A DNA stretch of 10,707 bases from Kiritimatiellales bacterium (lineage in GTDB: Bacteria > Verrucomicrobiota > Kiritimatiellia > Kiritimatiellales > Pontiellaceae): contig JAIPIO010000137.1 in the NCBI GenBank assembly GCA_021734595.1, positions 1 to 10,707 of the forward strand, read 5' to 3'. The position numbers and the translations under genes were made by a program. The notes under the pieces were generated by a model. That model made no database searches. It saw nothing but the letters and a program-made list of their open reading frames with translations, and was not told where the DNA came from. Positions 1 to 5,703 of this stretch are shown here, piece after piece (within the stretch, counting starts at the first letter, position 1; each line of letters opens with the position of its first letter).

Positions 1-1
1 T

Positions 2-415
2 GCGGCGCTGGAGCAGGTGGCCATGGCGGTCCCGTCGCTTGGCATTCAAACCTATCGTTTGGCGCCGCTGTGCGGACTCGTGCTTCCAACGGCTGGAATC
101 ACGGTTTCCGACTGTTTTCCAATCATTGGAAAAAACATCTTTAGCCACGAGTCGGGCATCCATGTCCATGCCGTGCTCAATAACCGGGCGGCCTATGAAC
201 CGTTTTCCGCAGCCGATATTGGGCGGACGGATTCAACGAAGGTGGTGCTTGGCGCCCACTCGGGCGAGGTGGCGTTGCGCCACGCGCTGCGCGAGTTGAA
301 CATAAATCCCGGCCGCGAGCCGCTCGGCTGGCTGCTCAACCGGGTAAAGCGGCAGGCGCTCCAAACCAAGCAGCCTATTACACAACGCCAATTGAGGAGT
401 CTTTACTATGAATAA
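2..415 (+). CDS. nifV: Homocitrate synthase (NifV-type), 3' end only
   Basis: This is the C-terminal 137 residues of an enzyme that condenses acetyl-CoA with 2-oxoglutarate to homocitrate, the organic ligand of the nitrogenase iron-molybdenum cofactor. The frame is open from the window edge, so the start lies outside. The reading begins AALEQVAMAV, followed by the family signature PIIGKNIFSHESGIHVH (HESGIH at 146-163) and VVLGAHSG, which corresponds to the usual GKHSG. HESGIH rather than DGIHQDG separates NifV/AksA-type enzymes from most LeuA proteins, and the end QRQLRSLYYE resembles NifV C-termini. The Lys-to-Ala change in GKHSG (codon 254-256) is unusual. A perfect 19-bp palindrome lies inside the gene. 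The next gene overlaps its last 8 nt, and nifA lies downstream, which supports a nitrogen-fixation role over leucine synthesis. A LeuA or citramalate-synthase relative is less likely. Confidence 0.85.
   Translation, partial: AALEQVAMAVPSLGIQTYRLAPLCGLVLPTAGITVSDCFPIIGKNIFSHESGIHVHAVLNNRAAYEPFSAADIGRTDSTKVVLGAHSGEVALRHALRELNINPGREPLGWLLNRVKRQALQTKQPITQRQLRSLYYE
115..133. repeat. Perfect 19-bp palindrome inside nifV
   Basis: The arms TTTTCCAAT and ATTGGAAAA surround a single central C. It encodes the F-P-I-I-G-K stretch of NifV, so it is part of coding sequence. It is the best-formed member of a TTCCA-N5-TGGAA family, with exact copies at 84-98, 3357-3371 and 8537-8551 and a copy with one mismatch at 9398-9412. 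Its function is unknown. Confidence 0.7.
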
Positions 416-626
416 ACCTGTGTCGCCGGCCTGTCCGCATTGCGGTTCGCATCAATTGGTTTCCCGTGTAGCCAGCCGCAAGGTCTATATCGATCATGAA
501 GGCGAATGCATACCGTTGTTGACGGCCAATTTCAACCTTGGGAACCCGGTTGTCGAGAATTCCGCCACCATCTACAGCTGCTCATGCTCGTGGACGGGTA
601 CCATTGACAACATGGAGCCCGGCTAG
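408..626 (+). CDS. Small cysteine-rich (putative zinc-ribbon) protein, 72 aa
   Basis: I do not recognise the family. The 72-residue product has Cys9-Pro-His-Cys12, a lone Cys34, and Cys58-Ser-Cys60 near the end. The CxxC plus CxC pairs, separated by about 45 mostly polar residues, could hold one zinc ion in a ribbon fold. There is no signal peptide or membrane segment. The start is well supported: GAGGAG at 394-399 lies 8 nt before the ATG, and the gene overlaps the nifV stop by 8 nt (ATGAATAA), so the two are probably translated together. Its place between nifV and nifA suggests a link to nitrogen fixation, for example metal handling or a small regulator, but that is inference from position only. 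Confidence 0.7.
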   Translation: MNKPVSPACPHCGSHQLVSRVASRKVYIDHEGECIPLLTANFNLGNPVVENSATIYSCSCSWTGTIDNMEPG

Positions 627-638
627 TGGTGCGGTTCT

Positions 639-668
639 GTTGGCAGGGAAGACGGGAAGTCTGCCGAC
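639..668 (+). terminator. Inverted repeat after the nifV operon, possible terminator
   Basis: GTTGGCAG (639-646) can pair with CTGCCGAC (661-668), giving 8 pairs with one G-T wobble, around a 14-nt interior that may form three more pairs. It lies 12 nt after the stop of the small cysteine-rich gene and before the nifA promoter region. No T-run follows, so it is not a classical intrinsic terminator. It may stabilise the 3' end of the message or act with Rho. Confidence 0.3.
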
Positions 669-694
669 GAATAAAATCCATGTGTGCTACGAAA

Positions 695-710
695 TGGTAT
701 GAATAATGCA
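695..710 (+). promoter_or_regulatory. Candidate sigma-54 promoter of nifA
   Basis: TGGTATG-AATA-ATGCA keeps the invariant GG (696-697) and GC (708-709) with exactly 10 bases between them, as in the consensus TGGCACG-N4-TTGCW, and matches most other positions. Transcription would start near 721, leaving a leader of about 65 nt before nifA. This would allow control by NtrC or autoactivation by NifA. I find no TGT-N10-ACA NifA upstream site between 620 and 790. A TATAAT at 742-747 is an alternative -10, but it has no good -35 partner. Confidence 0.4.
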
Positions 711-786
711 ATATATCCATAATAATGTTGTTTTTAATGCATATAATACAAAAATGTATTTTCACCGGTAGATAAATGGATGTTTT

Positions 787-2379
787 ATGCCAAATTGTAA
801 GTTTGACAACCCAGCTGTTTGCGATGCCAGGCATATCAAGGAACTTGAAACGCTCTCCGAGATTGCCCGCACCTTGTCTGTCAAGTCGCAGCAGGAAGAG
901 GTTCTGCTCGAGATAATCGATGTGCTGGAGCAACGGCACGATGTACAGCGCGTGACCATCATGCTGCTGACAATCGATGGGCACGAACTGCGCGTCGAAG
1001 CGGTCAAGGACCAGAAAGTGCAGCGAGCCGAAGGCAAGGCGTATCGCCGCGGAGAGGGAATTACCGGCCATGTGCTGGAAACGGGACAACCGAGGATTGT
1101 TCCGCTGGTGGCTGATGAACCTCGCTTCAAGGGACGCCTGCATAATCGCACCAATGAACCGCTGAGCTTCATTTGCGTTCCCATTACGGTCGATAGCGAA
1201 ACGGTTGGAACATTGTCCGCCGACTGCGCGGCGCAAGGCATGCCTGCGCTCGATGAACTGTTACGCTTCCTTTCGATCGTGGCCACCATCGTCGCCAGCG
1301 ATGTTAGCTCGCGGCGCATCGCGCGGATGGAACGCGAAGCGTTGGAGTCGGAAAACGAAAGTCTGCGCAATGCCATGATGGAGAAATTCCGGCCGGGAAA
1401 CATGATTGGCAATTCAAGCTTGATGGAGGAGGTCTATGCCCGCATCCATCAGGTGGCCCCTACCGATACCACCGTGCTGATACGCGGTGAATCGGGGACC
1501 GGCAAGGAACTTGTTGCGGCGGCCATCCACTACAGCAGTGCTCGGGCGAAGAAACCCTTCGTGAAGCTCAACTGTGCCGCCTTGAACGAAAACCTGCTCG
1601 AGAGCGAGCTCTTCGGCCATGAGAAAGGGGCGTTCACAGGGGCGTTGCAGGCACGCATCGGCCGTGCGCAGGAGGCCGAAGGCGGCACGCTGTTTCTTGA
1701 TGAAATCGGCGATTTTTCTCCGGCCATCCAAGTAAAGTTGCTACGGGTTCTACAGGAGCGCACCTATGAGCGGGTTGGCAGCAACGAGACGCGCCACGCC
1801 AATTTGCGCATTATCGCCGCCACCAACTCCGATTTGGAATCCGCCATCCTGAAGAACCGTTTCCGGCAGGACCTGTTCTATCGCATCAATGTCTTTCCCA
1901 TCCACCTTCCGCCATTGCGCGCAAGACGCAACGACATTCTGCTGCTCACCAACCATTTCATAAAAAAATACGCGGAAAAGATGGGGGTAACCATCCGGCG
2001 CATCGGTACGCCGGCCATTAACATGCTTATGGCCTACCATTGGCCTGGAAACGTTCGTGAACTGGAAAACTCAATTGAATACGCCGTGCTCATGGGCAAA
2101 GAAGACGGGGTAATCCACGGCCATGACCTGCCCCCCACATTGCAGACGCCCGTTGCCATTGCCGCCACCGGCAGCTCGCAGGGCACGCTCAAGGCGCGCG
2201 TTGGCATGTTGGAGCGCGACTTGATCGTCGACTCGCTTAAACGTCACAAGGGCACGGTTACCGCCGCCGCCCGCGAGCTGGGCATCACCGAACGCATGGT
2301 GCGCTATAAGATTAAGAATCTGGACATCGACTATGAAACCCTGTTTAAAAAACGAAGGCGAAAGAAGACGGAAAAATGA
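787..2379 (+). CDS. nifA: NifA, sigma-54-dependent nif transcription activator
   Basis: This enhancer-binding protein couples ATP hydrolysis to open-complex formation by sigma-54 RNA polymerase at nif promoters. The 530 residues show the full NifA layout: an N-terminal GAF sensor domain (about 18-165), a short helical linker, an AAA+ domain from about 206, and a Fis-type helix-turn-helix (about 475-517), followed by a very basic tail. Walker A GESGTGKE is at 234-241, the sigma-54 contact loop GAFTGA at 281-286, Walker B TLFLDEIGD at 301-309, and FRQDLFYRIN starts at 359; all are intact. The AAA+/Fis linker has no cysteines, so the Cys-x4-Cys motif of oxygen-sensitive rhizobial NifA proteins is absent. 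NifL is not in the window. A weak GGA lies 6 nt before the ATG. The stop overlaps the next ATG. The GAF domain and the neighbouring nifV favour NifA over NtrC-like activators. Confidence 0.9.
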   Translation: MPNCKFDNPAVCDARHIKELETLSEIARTLSVKSQQEEVLLEIIDVLEQRHDVQRVTIMLLTIDGHELRVEAVKDQKVQRAEGKAYRRGEGITGHVLETGQPRIVPLVADEPRFKGRLHNRTNEPLSFICVPITVDSETVGTLSADCAAQGMPALDELLRFLSIVATIVASDVSSRRIARMEREALESENESLRNAMMEKFRPGNMIGNSSLMEEVYARIHQVAPTDTTVLIRGESGTGKELVAAAIHYSSARAKKPFVKLNCAALNENLLESELFGHEKGAFTGALQARIGRAQEAEGGTLFLDEIGDFSPAIQVKLLRVLQERTYERVGSNETRHANLRIIAATNSDLESAILKNRFRQDLFYRINVFPIHLPPLRARRNDILLLTNHFIKKYAEKMGVTIRRIGTPAINMLMAYHWPGNVRELENSIEYAVLMGKEDGVIHGHDLPPTLQTPVAIAATGSSQGTLKARVGMLERDLIVDSLKRHKGTVTAAARELGITERMVRYKIKNLDIDYETLFKKRRRKKTEK

Positions 2380-2828
2380 TCATCCGCAAGGCAACCGCCA
2401 ACGATATCCCGCAAATGTTGGAACTGCTATGGCAGCTCTTTTCAATTGAAAAGGATTTTGAGCCAAACCCCGTCAAGCAGTTCCAGGGATTGGCATTGCT
2501 GCTCGCCAGCCCCAACGCCACGGCATTTGTTGCCGAGTGCGATGAACAGGTGGTTGGAATGTGCACCGTTCAGATTCTGGTTTCCACCGCTGTGGGGAAA
2601 GTGGTTGGAGCGGTCGAGGATGTGGTGGTTAACCAGCACCACCGTAACGAGGGGATCGGCTCCGCGCTGCTCCAGACGTTGGAGGATTGGGCCGCCGAAC
2701 AAAATTTGGCTCGCCTTCAGCTTCAGGCCGACAAGCACAACGCCGCGGCACTCGAATTCTACGCCCGCCACGGGTGGACAACCACGCAGTTGACGGGCTT
2801 GTGGAAGGCTGTGTCCAAGGAGTGCTAA
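2376..2828 (+). CDS. GNAT-family N-acetyltransferase
   Basis: This 150-residue protein belongs to the GNAT superfamily, which moves an acetyl group from acetyl-CoA to an amine. The acetyl-CoA-binding motif A is clear: VEDVVVNQHHRNEGIGSALL, with the pyrophosphate loop R90-N-E-G93-I-G95. Motif B follows as N-AA-LEFY-ARHGW (Phe128-Tyr129). The N-terminus MIIRKATANDIPQM is typical of single-domain members, and the length is normal. The substrate cannot be told from sequence; it could be a small molecule or a protein. The start is fixed by an ATGA overlap with the nifA stop, so its translation is probably coupled to nifA. A GNAT bound to the nif activator in this way is not a standard nif-cluster member that I know of. 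It may instead be a passenger in the transcript. Confidence 0.85.
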   Translation: MIIRKATANDIPQMLELLWQLFSIEKDFEPNPVKQFQGLALLLASPNATAFVAECDEQVVGMCTVQILVSTAVGKVVGAVEDVVVNQHHRNEGIGSALLQTLEDWAAEQNLARLQLQADKHNAAALEFYARHGWTTTQLTGLWKAVSKEC

Positions 2829-2869
2829 TAACCTGCCAGATACTGGAAGTTCCGGCCGACATATTTCCG

Positions 2870-3538
2870 ATGTTTGGAATCGAAAACCCTAAAGCTTTCG
2901 GGCACGTTTCCAACGTGCAAAAAATCATAGTCACATCCGAATACAGCGACGGGCATCTTGTGGCGGTCAACAAGCCGGCGGGAGTGCTGACGGTTCCTGG
3001 CAGGGGGCCGGACAAGCAGGACTGCCTGTTTGCGCGGGTCTGTAAAAGATTCCCCGATGCGCTGGTGGTACATCGGCTCGACATGGGGACGTCGGGGTTG
3101 GTGCTGTTCGCGCGGTCGGCGCAGACGCAACGTGCGTTGGGTCGCTTGTTTGAGAAACGCGAGGTATCCAAAACCTACATCGCTGTGGTTGAAGGCGTGC
3201 TGCCGGAAGACGAGGGGCGGATTGAACTGCCGCTGCGCAAGGATATGGAGCAGCGCCTGCCGCCAAAGCACCTCGTCGACTGTGTGCGCGGCAAGCAGGC
3301 GGTTACGCGATGGCGCGTGCTCGAACGCCTTGAAACCCGGACGAGGGTGGAGCTGGTTCCAATGACTGGAAGATCGCACCAACTGCGTGTCCACATGCAG
3401 AGCCTCGGGTTTCCAATTGCTGGAGACCCCATCTACGGAACCCCCGGCGCACGACTGATGCTCCATGCCGAAACGCTCGCGTTCTGCCACCCGGCAGACG
3501 CAAAACCGATCCAGTTCGAATGCCCGGTGCCGTTTTGA
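2870..3538 (+). CDS. rluA: RluA-type 23S rRNA/tRNA pseudouridine synthase
   Basis: The enzyme turns specific uridines of structured RNA into pseudouridine; E. coli RluA acts on 23S rRNA U746 and tRNA U32. The catalytic motif H68-R-L-D71-MGTSG is present, with D71 the catalytic aspartate. VAVNKPAGVLTVPGR lies before it and the conserved MTGRSHQLRVH and GDPIYG after it. There is no S4 domain. Starting at ATG 2870 gives 222 residues, close to the 219 of E. coli RluA. The frame is open further upstream, but that part lies inside the GNAT gene in another frame. No clear ribosome site precedes 2870, and GTG 2915 is the alternative start. The last 28 codons are matched by a second, displaced copy at 5605-5688. 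Exact RNA target sites are inferred from family resemblance. Confidence 0.85.
   Translation: MFGIENPKAFGHVSNVQKIIVTSEYSDGHLVAVNKPAGVLTVPGRGPDKQDCLFARVCKRFPDALVVHRLDMGTSGLVLFARSAQTQRALGRLFEKREVSKTYIAVVEGVLPEDEGRIELPLRKDMEQRLPPKHLVDCVRGKQAVTRWRVLERLETRTRVELVPMTGRSHQLRVHMQSLGFPIAGDPIYGTPGARLMLHAETLAFCHPADAKPIQFECPVPF
3357..3371. repeat. TTCCA-N5-TGGAA palindrome inside rluA
   Basis: An exact copy of the 15-bp interrupted palindrome, in codons for V-P-M-T-G-R, so part of the pattern follows the conserved TGR motif of the protein. A second near-copy with one mismatch (TTCCA-N5-TGGAG) lies at 3411-3425. Confidence 0.55.
3455..3483 (+). repeat. 29-bp direct repeat, copy 1 (rluA 3' end)
   Basis: These 29 bases are identical to 5605-5633, exactly 2150 bases downstream in the same orientation. 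After seven poorly matching positions (3484-3490) another 12 bases match exactly (3491-3502), and weaker similarity continues to the stop codon. The block encodes LMLHAETLAF of the intact synthase. Confidence 0.9.
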
Positions 3539-3580
3539 CGGGGAGCCATCCTTCGTTTCGCATCGATCCTATAGAACGGG

Positions 3581-4555
3581 CTACATCCACTTCATTCGCT
3601 TGAAGAGCCAGATCTGCCCTGCGGCGATGGTGGCCAGCAGGATGCAGAAGACGCTAAAGGCCAAGGGATTGTCTGTTCCAGGTATGCCGCCGATATTGAT
3701 GCCGAGCAATCCGGTCAAAAGGCCGAGCGGGAGAAAGATGCCCGTGACGATCGATAAAACATACATTGCTTTATTCATTTGCTCGGCGAGGCGATTATTG
3801 AGTTCCTCCTGAGTCACGGTTGCCCGGTCGCGTATGGCGTCGAGGTCTTCAACATAGCGGGTTGTGCGGTCGGCAATTTCCCGCAGGCGCATGCGCGACA
3901 GTTCGCTGAGCCACTCGACTTTTTCAGTGTGCAAGCGCACCATCACGTCGCGCTGGGGGGCAAGGTAGCGACGCATGCCAATGGCTGTCCGGCGGATATC
4001 GGCGATTTTCTGGCGAAGCGCATAGTTCTGGGCTGTGAGCACTTCATCCTCGAGTGCGTCAACCGAGTCGTCCACGTCGGAGATGACTGTGCCTGTTCGC
4101 AAGCCCAGGCAATCGGACAGGTCCTCCAGAAATCCGCCCGGACTGGTGGGGCCGTTTCCCGATTCAACCGCCTGCCGCAAATCCTCGATCGCCATAACGC
4201 GACGATGCCGCAGCGTTACGATGCGGTTTGCGTCGATCCAGAACCGAAGGGAGACCATGTCCTCCGGATCCATGCCGGGATTGAGATTTACGCCCCGTAG
4301 AATCAACAACATGCCTCCTTGATGAACCACGCTTCTCGGGCGGGTCTCCTCCGCCGTCAATGCCTCTACAATGATGGGGTCGATGCCGCTTTTGTTGCAC
4401 AGCCAGTCTTTGGCGGCATTGCCGGTGTAATCCAAATGGATCCAGAGGGTGCCGTCTTCGGGGCGCCACGTTTTCACCCCGTCCATGTCGAGCGATGTGC
4501 CTCCGCCGTTTCCATCCAGAGCAAAGGCAAAGATGAGTCCGCTGTTATCATTCAT
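3581..4555 (-). CDS. zntB: Zinc transporter ZntB (CorA superfamily)
   Basis: This inner-membrane metal-ion transporter of the CorA superfamily works as a pentamer; ZntB members move zinc. The 324-residue product has the long cytoplasmic domain with the conserved RRYLAPQRDV stretch, then two C-terminal membrane helices. The pore signature is G-I-N-I-G-G-I-P-G at about 285-293, the ZntB form of the CorA GMN motif, and the protein ends KRMKWM, close to the E. coli ZntB end. Length matches the family (about 327). I chose the ATG at 4555 because GGTGAT lies just before it; an in-frame ATG at 4567 would add four residues but has its GGGAGA directly adjacent. It lies about 70 nt downstream of the VIT transporter gene on the same strand, so they probably form one metal-homeostasis unit. 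It is convergent with rluA, with a 42-nt gap. Confidence 0.9.
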   Translation of the reverse strand: MNDNSGLIFAFALDGNGGGTSLDMDGVKTWRPEDGTLWIHLDYTGNAAKDWLCNKSGIDPIIVEALTAEETRPRSVVHQGGMLLILRGVNLNPGMDPEDMVSLRFWIDANRIVTLRHRRVMAIEDLRQAVESGNGPTSPGGFLEDLSDCLGLRTGTVISDVDDSVDALEDEVLTAQNYALRQKIADIRRTAIGMRRYLAPQRDVMVRLHTEKVEWLSELSRMRLREIADRTTRYVEDLDAIRDRATVTQEELNNRLAEQMNKAMYVLSIVTGIFLPLGLLTGLLGINIGGIPGTDNPLAFSVFCILLATIAAGQIWLFKRMKWM

Positions 4556-4624
4556 AGTTATCACCATTCTCCCATCGGCCGGTATCGGTTGCGTCCGGTT
4601 TCGGCACCCCCATTGATCCAGCCA

Positions 4625-5314
4625 TTATACCGCCACACCAAAAATTCGACCGACCACCGCGGTTAACCCCATGGCCAGCGCGCCCCAAAATGCGACCCGG
4701 ATCGTCCCTTTGACAATCGGCGCGCCCCCGATTCGTGCTGCAAGCCCGCCAAGCAGTGCGAGAAACAGAAGGGACGATATCGCGACGCAAGCAATGAGCT
4801 GGGTTCCGGGCACGACCCACGCCATCAACAAGGGGAGCGCGGCACCCACGGTGAACGTGCCTGCAGAAGAAAATGCGGCTTGAACGGGCCGGGCACTCGC
4901 ACTCTCCGATATTCCTATTTCGTCCCGCGCGTGGGCTCCAAGTGCGTCATGCGCCATGAGCTGTTTGGCAACTTGTTTGGCTAAAACAGGTTCGAGACCC
5001 CGTTCTTCGTAGATTTTGGCCAGTTCGTCCTGTTCAAATTCAAAGTCGTCCTCCAGCGATTTTTTTTCCAGCGTCAGATCCGCCTGCTGCGTATCGGATT
5101 GGGAGCTGACGGATACATATTCACCCGCCGCCATGGACATCGCGCCGGCAACCAATCCGGCGAGGCCCGCAAGCAGAATGTTTTGTTGCGTCGTGCCCGC
5201 TGCGGCCACTCCGATAATGAGGCTTGCGGTAGACACGATTCCGTCATTGGCCCCCATAACGGCGGCTCGCAGCCAACCGGTGCGATGGCCCCGATGTTCT
5301 TCATGGTGGCTCAT
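4625..5314 (-). CDS. VIT/CCC1-family iron/manganese transporter
   Basis: Members of this family export Fe2+ or Mn2+ from the cytoplasm. The 229-residue product starts with a His-rich stretch (MSHHEEHRGHRTGW), then the first-helix motif A-N-D24-G-I-V-S-T-A-S-L-I-I-G-V and the second-helix motif MSMAAGEYVSVSSQSD. A charged, Glu-rich cytoplasmic helical region follows (about 80-135, including EFEQDELAKIYEERG), then three hydrophobic segments to the end. This is the usual plan of five membrane helices with a metal-binding soluble hairpin. The frame is open up to 5410, but the ATG at 5314 has a near-perfect GGAGG (5321-5325) six bases before it, so I use that start. It is the promoter-proximal partner of zntB. 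The metal (Fe, Mn or other) cannot be fixed from sequence. Confidence 0.88.
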   Translation of the reverse strand: MSHHEEHRGHRTGWLRAAVMGANDGIVSTASLIIGVAAAGTTQQNILLAGLAGLVAGAMSMAAGEYVSVSSQSDTQQADLTLEKKSLEDDFEFEQDELAKIYEERGLEPVLAKQVAKQLMAHDALGAHARDEIGISESASARPVQAAFSSAGTFTVGAALPLLMAWVVPGTQLIACVAISSLLFLALLGGLAARIGGAPIVKGTIRVAFWGALAMGLTAVVGRIFGVAV

Positions 5315-5369
5315 GTATTGCCTCCGTAACGATTCCGGCGTCGAATGGCGGGAACGGTCTCCAGCGAAA

Positions 5370-5397
5370 AATTTATTTCGAAAGCTTACGCGGACAA
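5370..5397 (-). promoter_or_regulatory. Weak candidate promoter of the vit-zntB unit
   Basis: On the minus strand TTGTCC (complement of 5392-5397) and TAAATT (complement of 5370-5375) are 16 bases apart, each matching 4 of 6 positions of the sigma-70 -35 and -10 consensus. The position, about 55 bases before the VIT start, is right, and the stretch is locally AT-rich. I see no clear Fur-like or Zur-like palindrome here. Confidence 0.3.
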
Positions 5398-5425
5398 CGG
5401 GATTGAGCAAGAGGTTTTATCTATT

Positions 5426-5604
5426 TTATATCCTCTTGCCCGCTGTATCCGGTCGAGGGACTGTCCGGTTCCAACGTTCGATTCCCTGGAAATCTGGAAA
5501 GCGAGGCAGGATCATCATCTCCGCTGCGATCGGGAGGGAGCGCCAGATGTTCGGTACGAAGTAGGGGAAGATGCAGAGCAGGATTCCGGAAATCAAGGCC
5601 GCGG
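5426..5604 (-). pseudogene. C-terminal remnant of an unidentified membrane-like protein
   Basis: Reading the minus strand from about 5604 to the TAA at 5426-5428 gives an open frame of about 59 residues with no plausible start. It opens with a hydrophobic stretch, AALISGILLCIFPYFVPNIW, then RSLPIAAEMMILPRF and a polar tail ending PRPDTAGKRI. The pattern of one membrane segment, a Pro-rich turn and a short charged C-terminus looks like the end of a real membrane protein rather than random sequence. Upstream the frame runs into the rluA-tail repeat, which starts at 5605, and soon meets a stop, so the N-terminal part is missing. I cannot name the family. A chance open frame is possible. Confidence 0.4.
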
Positions 5605-5633
5605 CTGATGCTCCATGCCGAAACGCTCGCGTT
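5605..5633 (+). repeat. 29-bp direct repeat, copy 2 (displaced rluA tail)
   Basis: Identical to 3455-3483 in the same orientation. Together the two copies bracket the convergent zntB and vit genes and the membrane-protein remnant. They resemble the paired ends left when an element enters the 3' end of a gene, but no integrase gene is present between them. Confidence 0.9.
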
Positions 5634-5640
5634 TCGGCAT
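5615..5640. repeat. Perfect 11-bp stem-loop in the displaced rluA tail
   Basis: ATGCCGAAACG (5615-5625) and CGTTTCGGCAT (5630-5640) pair perfectly around a CTCG loop. The matching place in the intact rluA has lost the last pairs because 3484-3490 differ, so the hairpin is complete only in the displaced copy. No T-run follows, so an intrinsic terminator is not indicated. Confidence 0.75.
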
Positions 5641-5703
5641 CCGGCAGACGCAGGGCTGATTAGGCTTGAATGCTCCGTTCCTTTTTGAACCAATAGCCGA
5701 ACT

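Larger units (their letters stand above)
5605..5688 (+). pseudogene. Displaced 3' end of an rluA-like gene
   Basis: These 28 codons read LMLHAETLAF, then RHPADAGLIRLECSVPF and a TGA. They align without gaps to the last 28 codons of the intact synthase at 3455-3538 (LMLHAETLAF, CHPADAKPIQFECPVPF, TGA). The first 29 bases are identical. The later part differs both in bases and in amino acids but keeps the frame and the stop. Nothing upstream resembles the rest of an RluA protein: the sequence switches abruptly at 5604/5605 to the minus-strand membrane-like fragment. It ends 15 bases before hslO. Either it is the tail of a paralogue whose front was deleted, or the original rluA end displaced by an insertion carrying vit-zntB. 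Confidence 0.75.

Noticed and set aside
742..747. TATAAT upstream of nifA as a sigma-70 -10 box
   Set aside because: The place 17 bases upstream reads ATAATA, which is not a -35, and the extended -10 TG is misplaced. It stays a weak alternative to the sigma-54 element.
2687..2869. Upstream extension of the RluA reading frame to an ATG at 2687
   Set aside because: The extra 61 residues lie mostly inside the GNAT gene in another frame, are Arg-rich and unlike any RluA N-terminus. The shorter form matches the usual RluA length.
2902..2918. Perfect 7-bp hairpin (GCACGTT, TCC, AACGTGC) near the start of rluA
   Set aside because: It is followed by an A-run rather than a T-run on the plus strand and has no T-run after it on the minus strand. 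It lies inside the likely coding region, so I do not call it a terminator.
3779..4300. A 173-codon plus-strand open frame opposite zntB
   Set aside because: It is a shadow of zntB, whose protein has clear family motifs. It has no independent support.
5345..5608. An 87-codon plus-strand open frame in the scar region
   Set aside because: It has no ribosome site and shows no domain. It runs opposite the better-supported membrane-like fragment.
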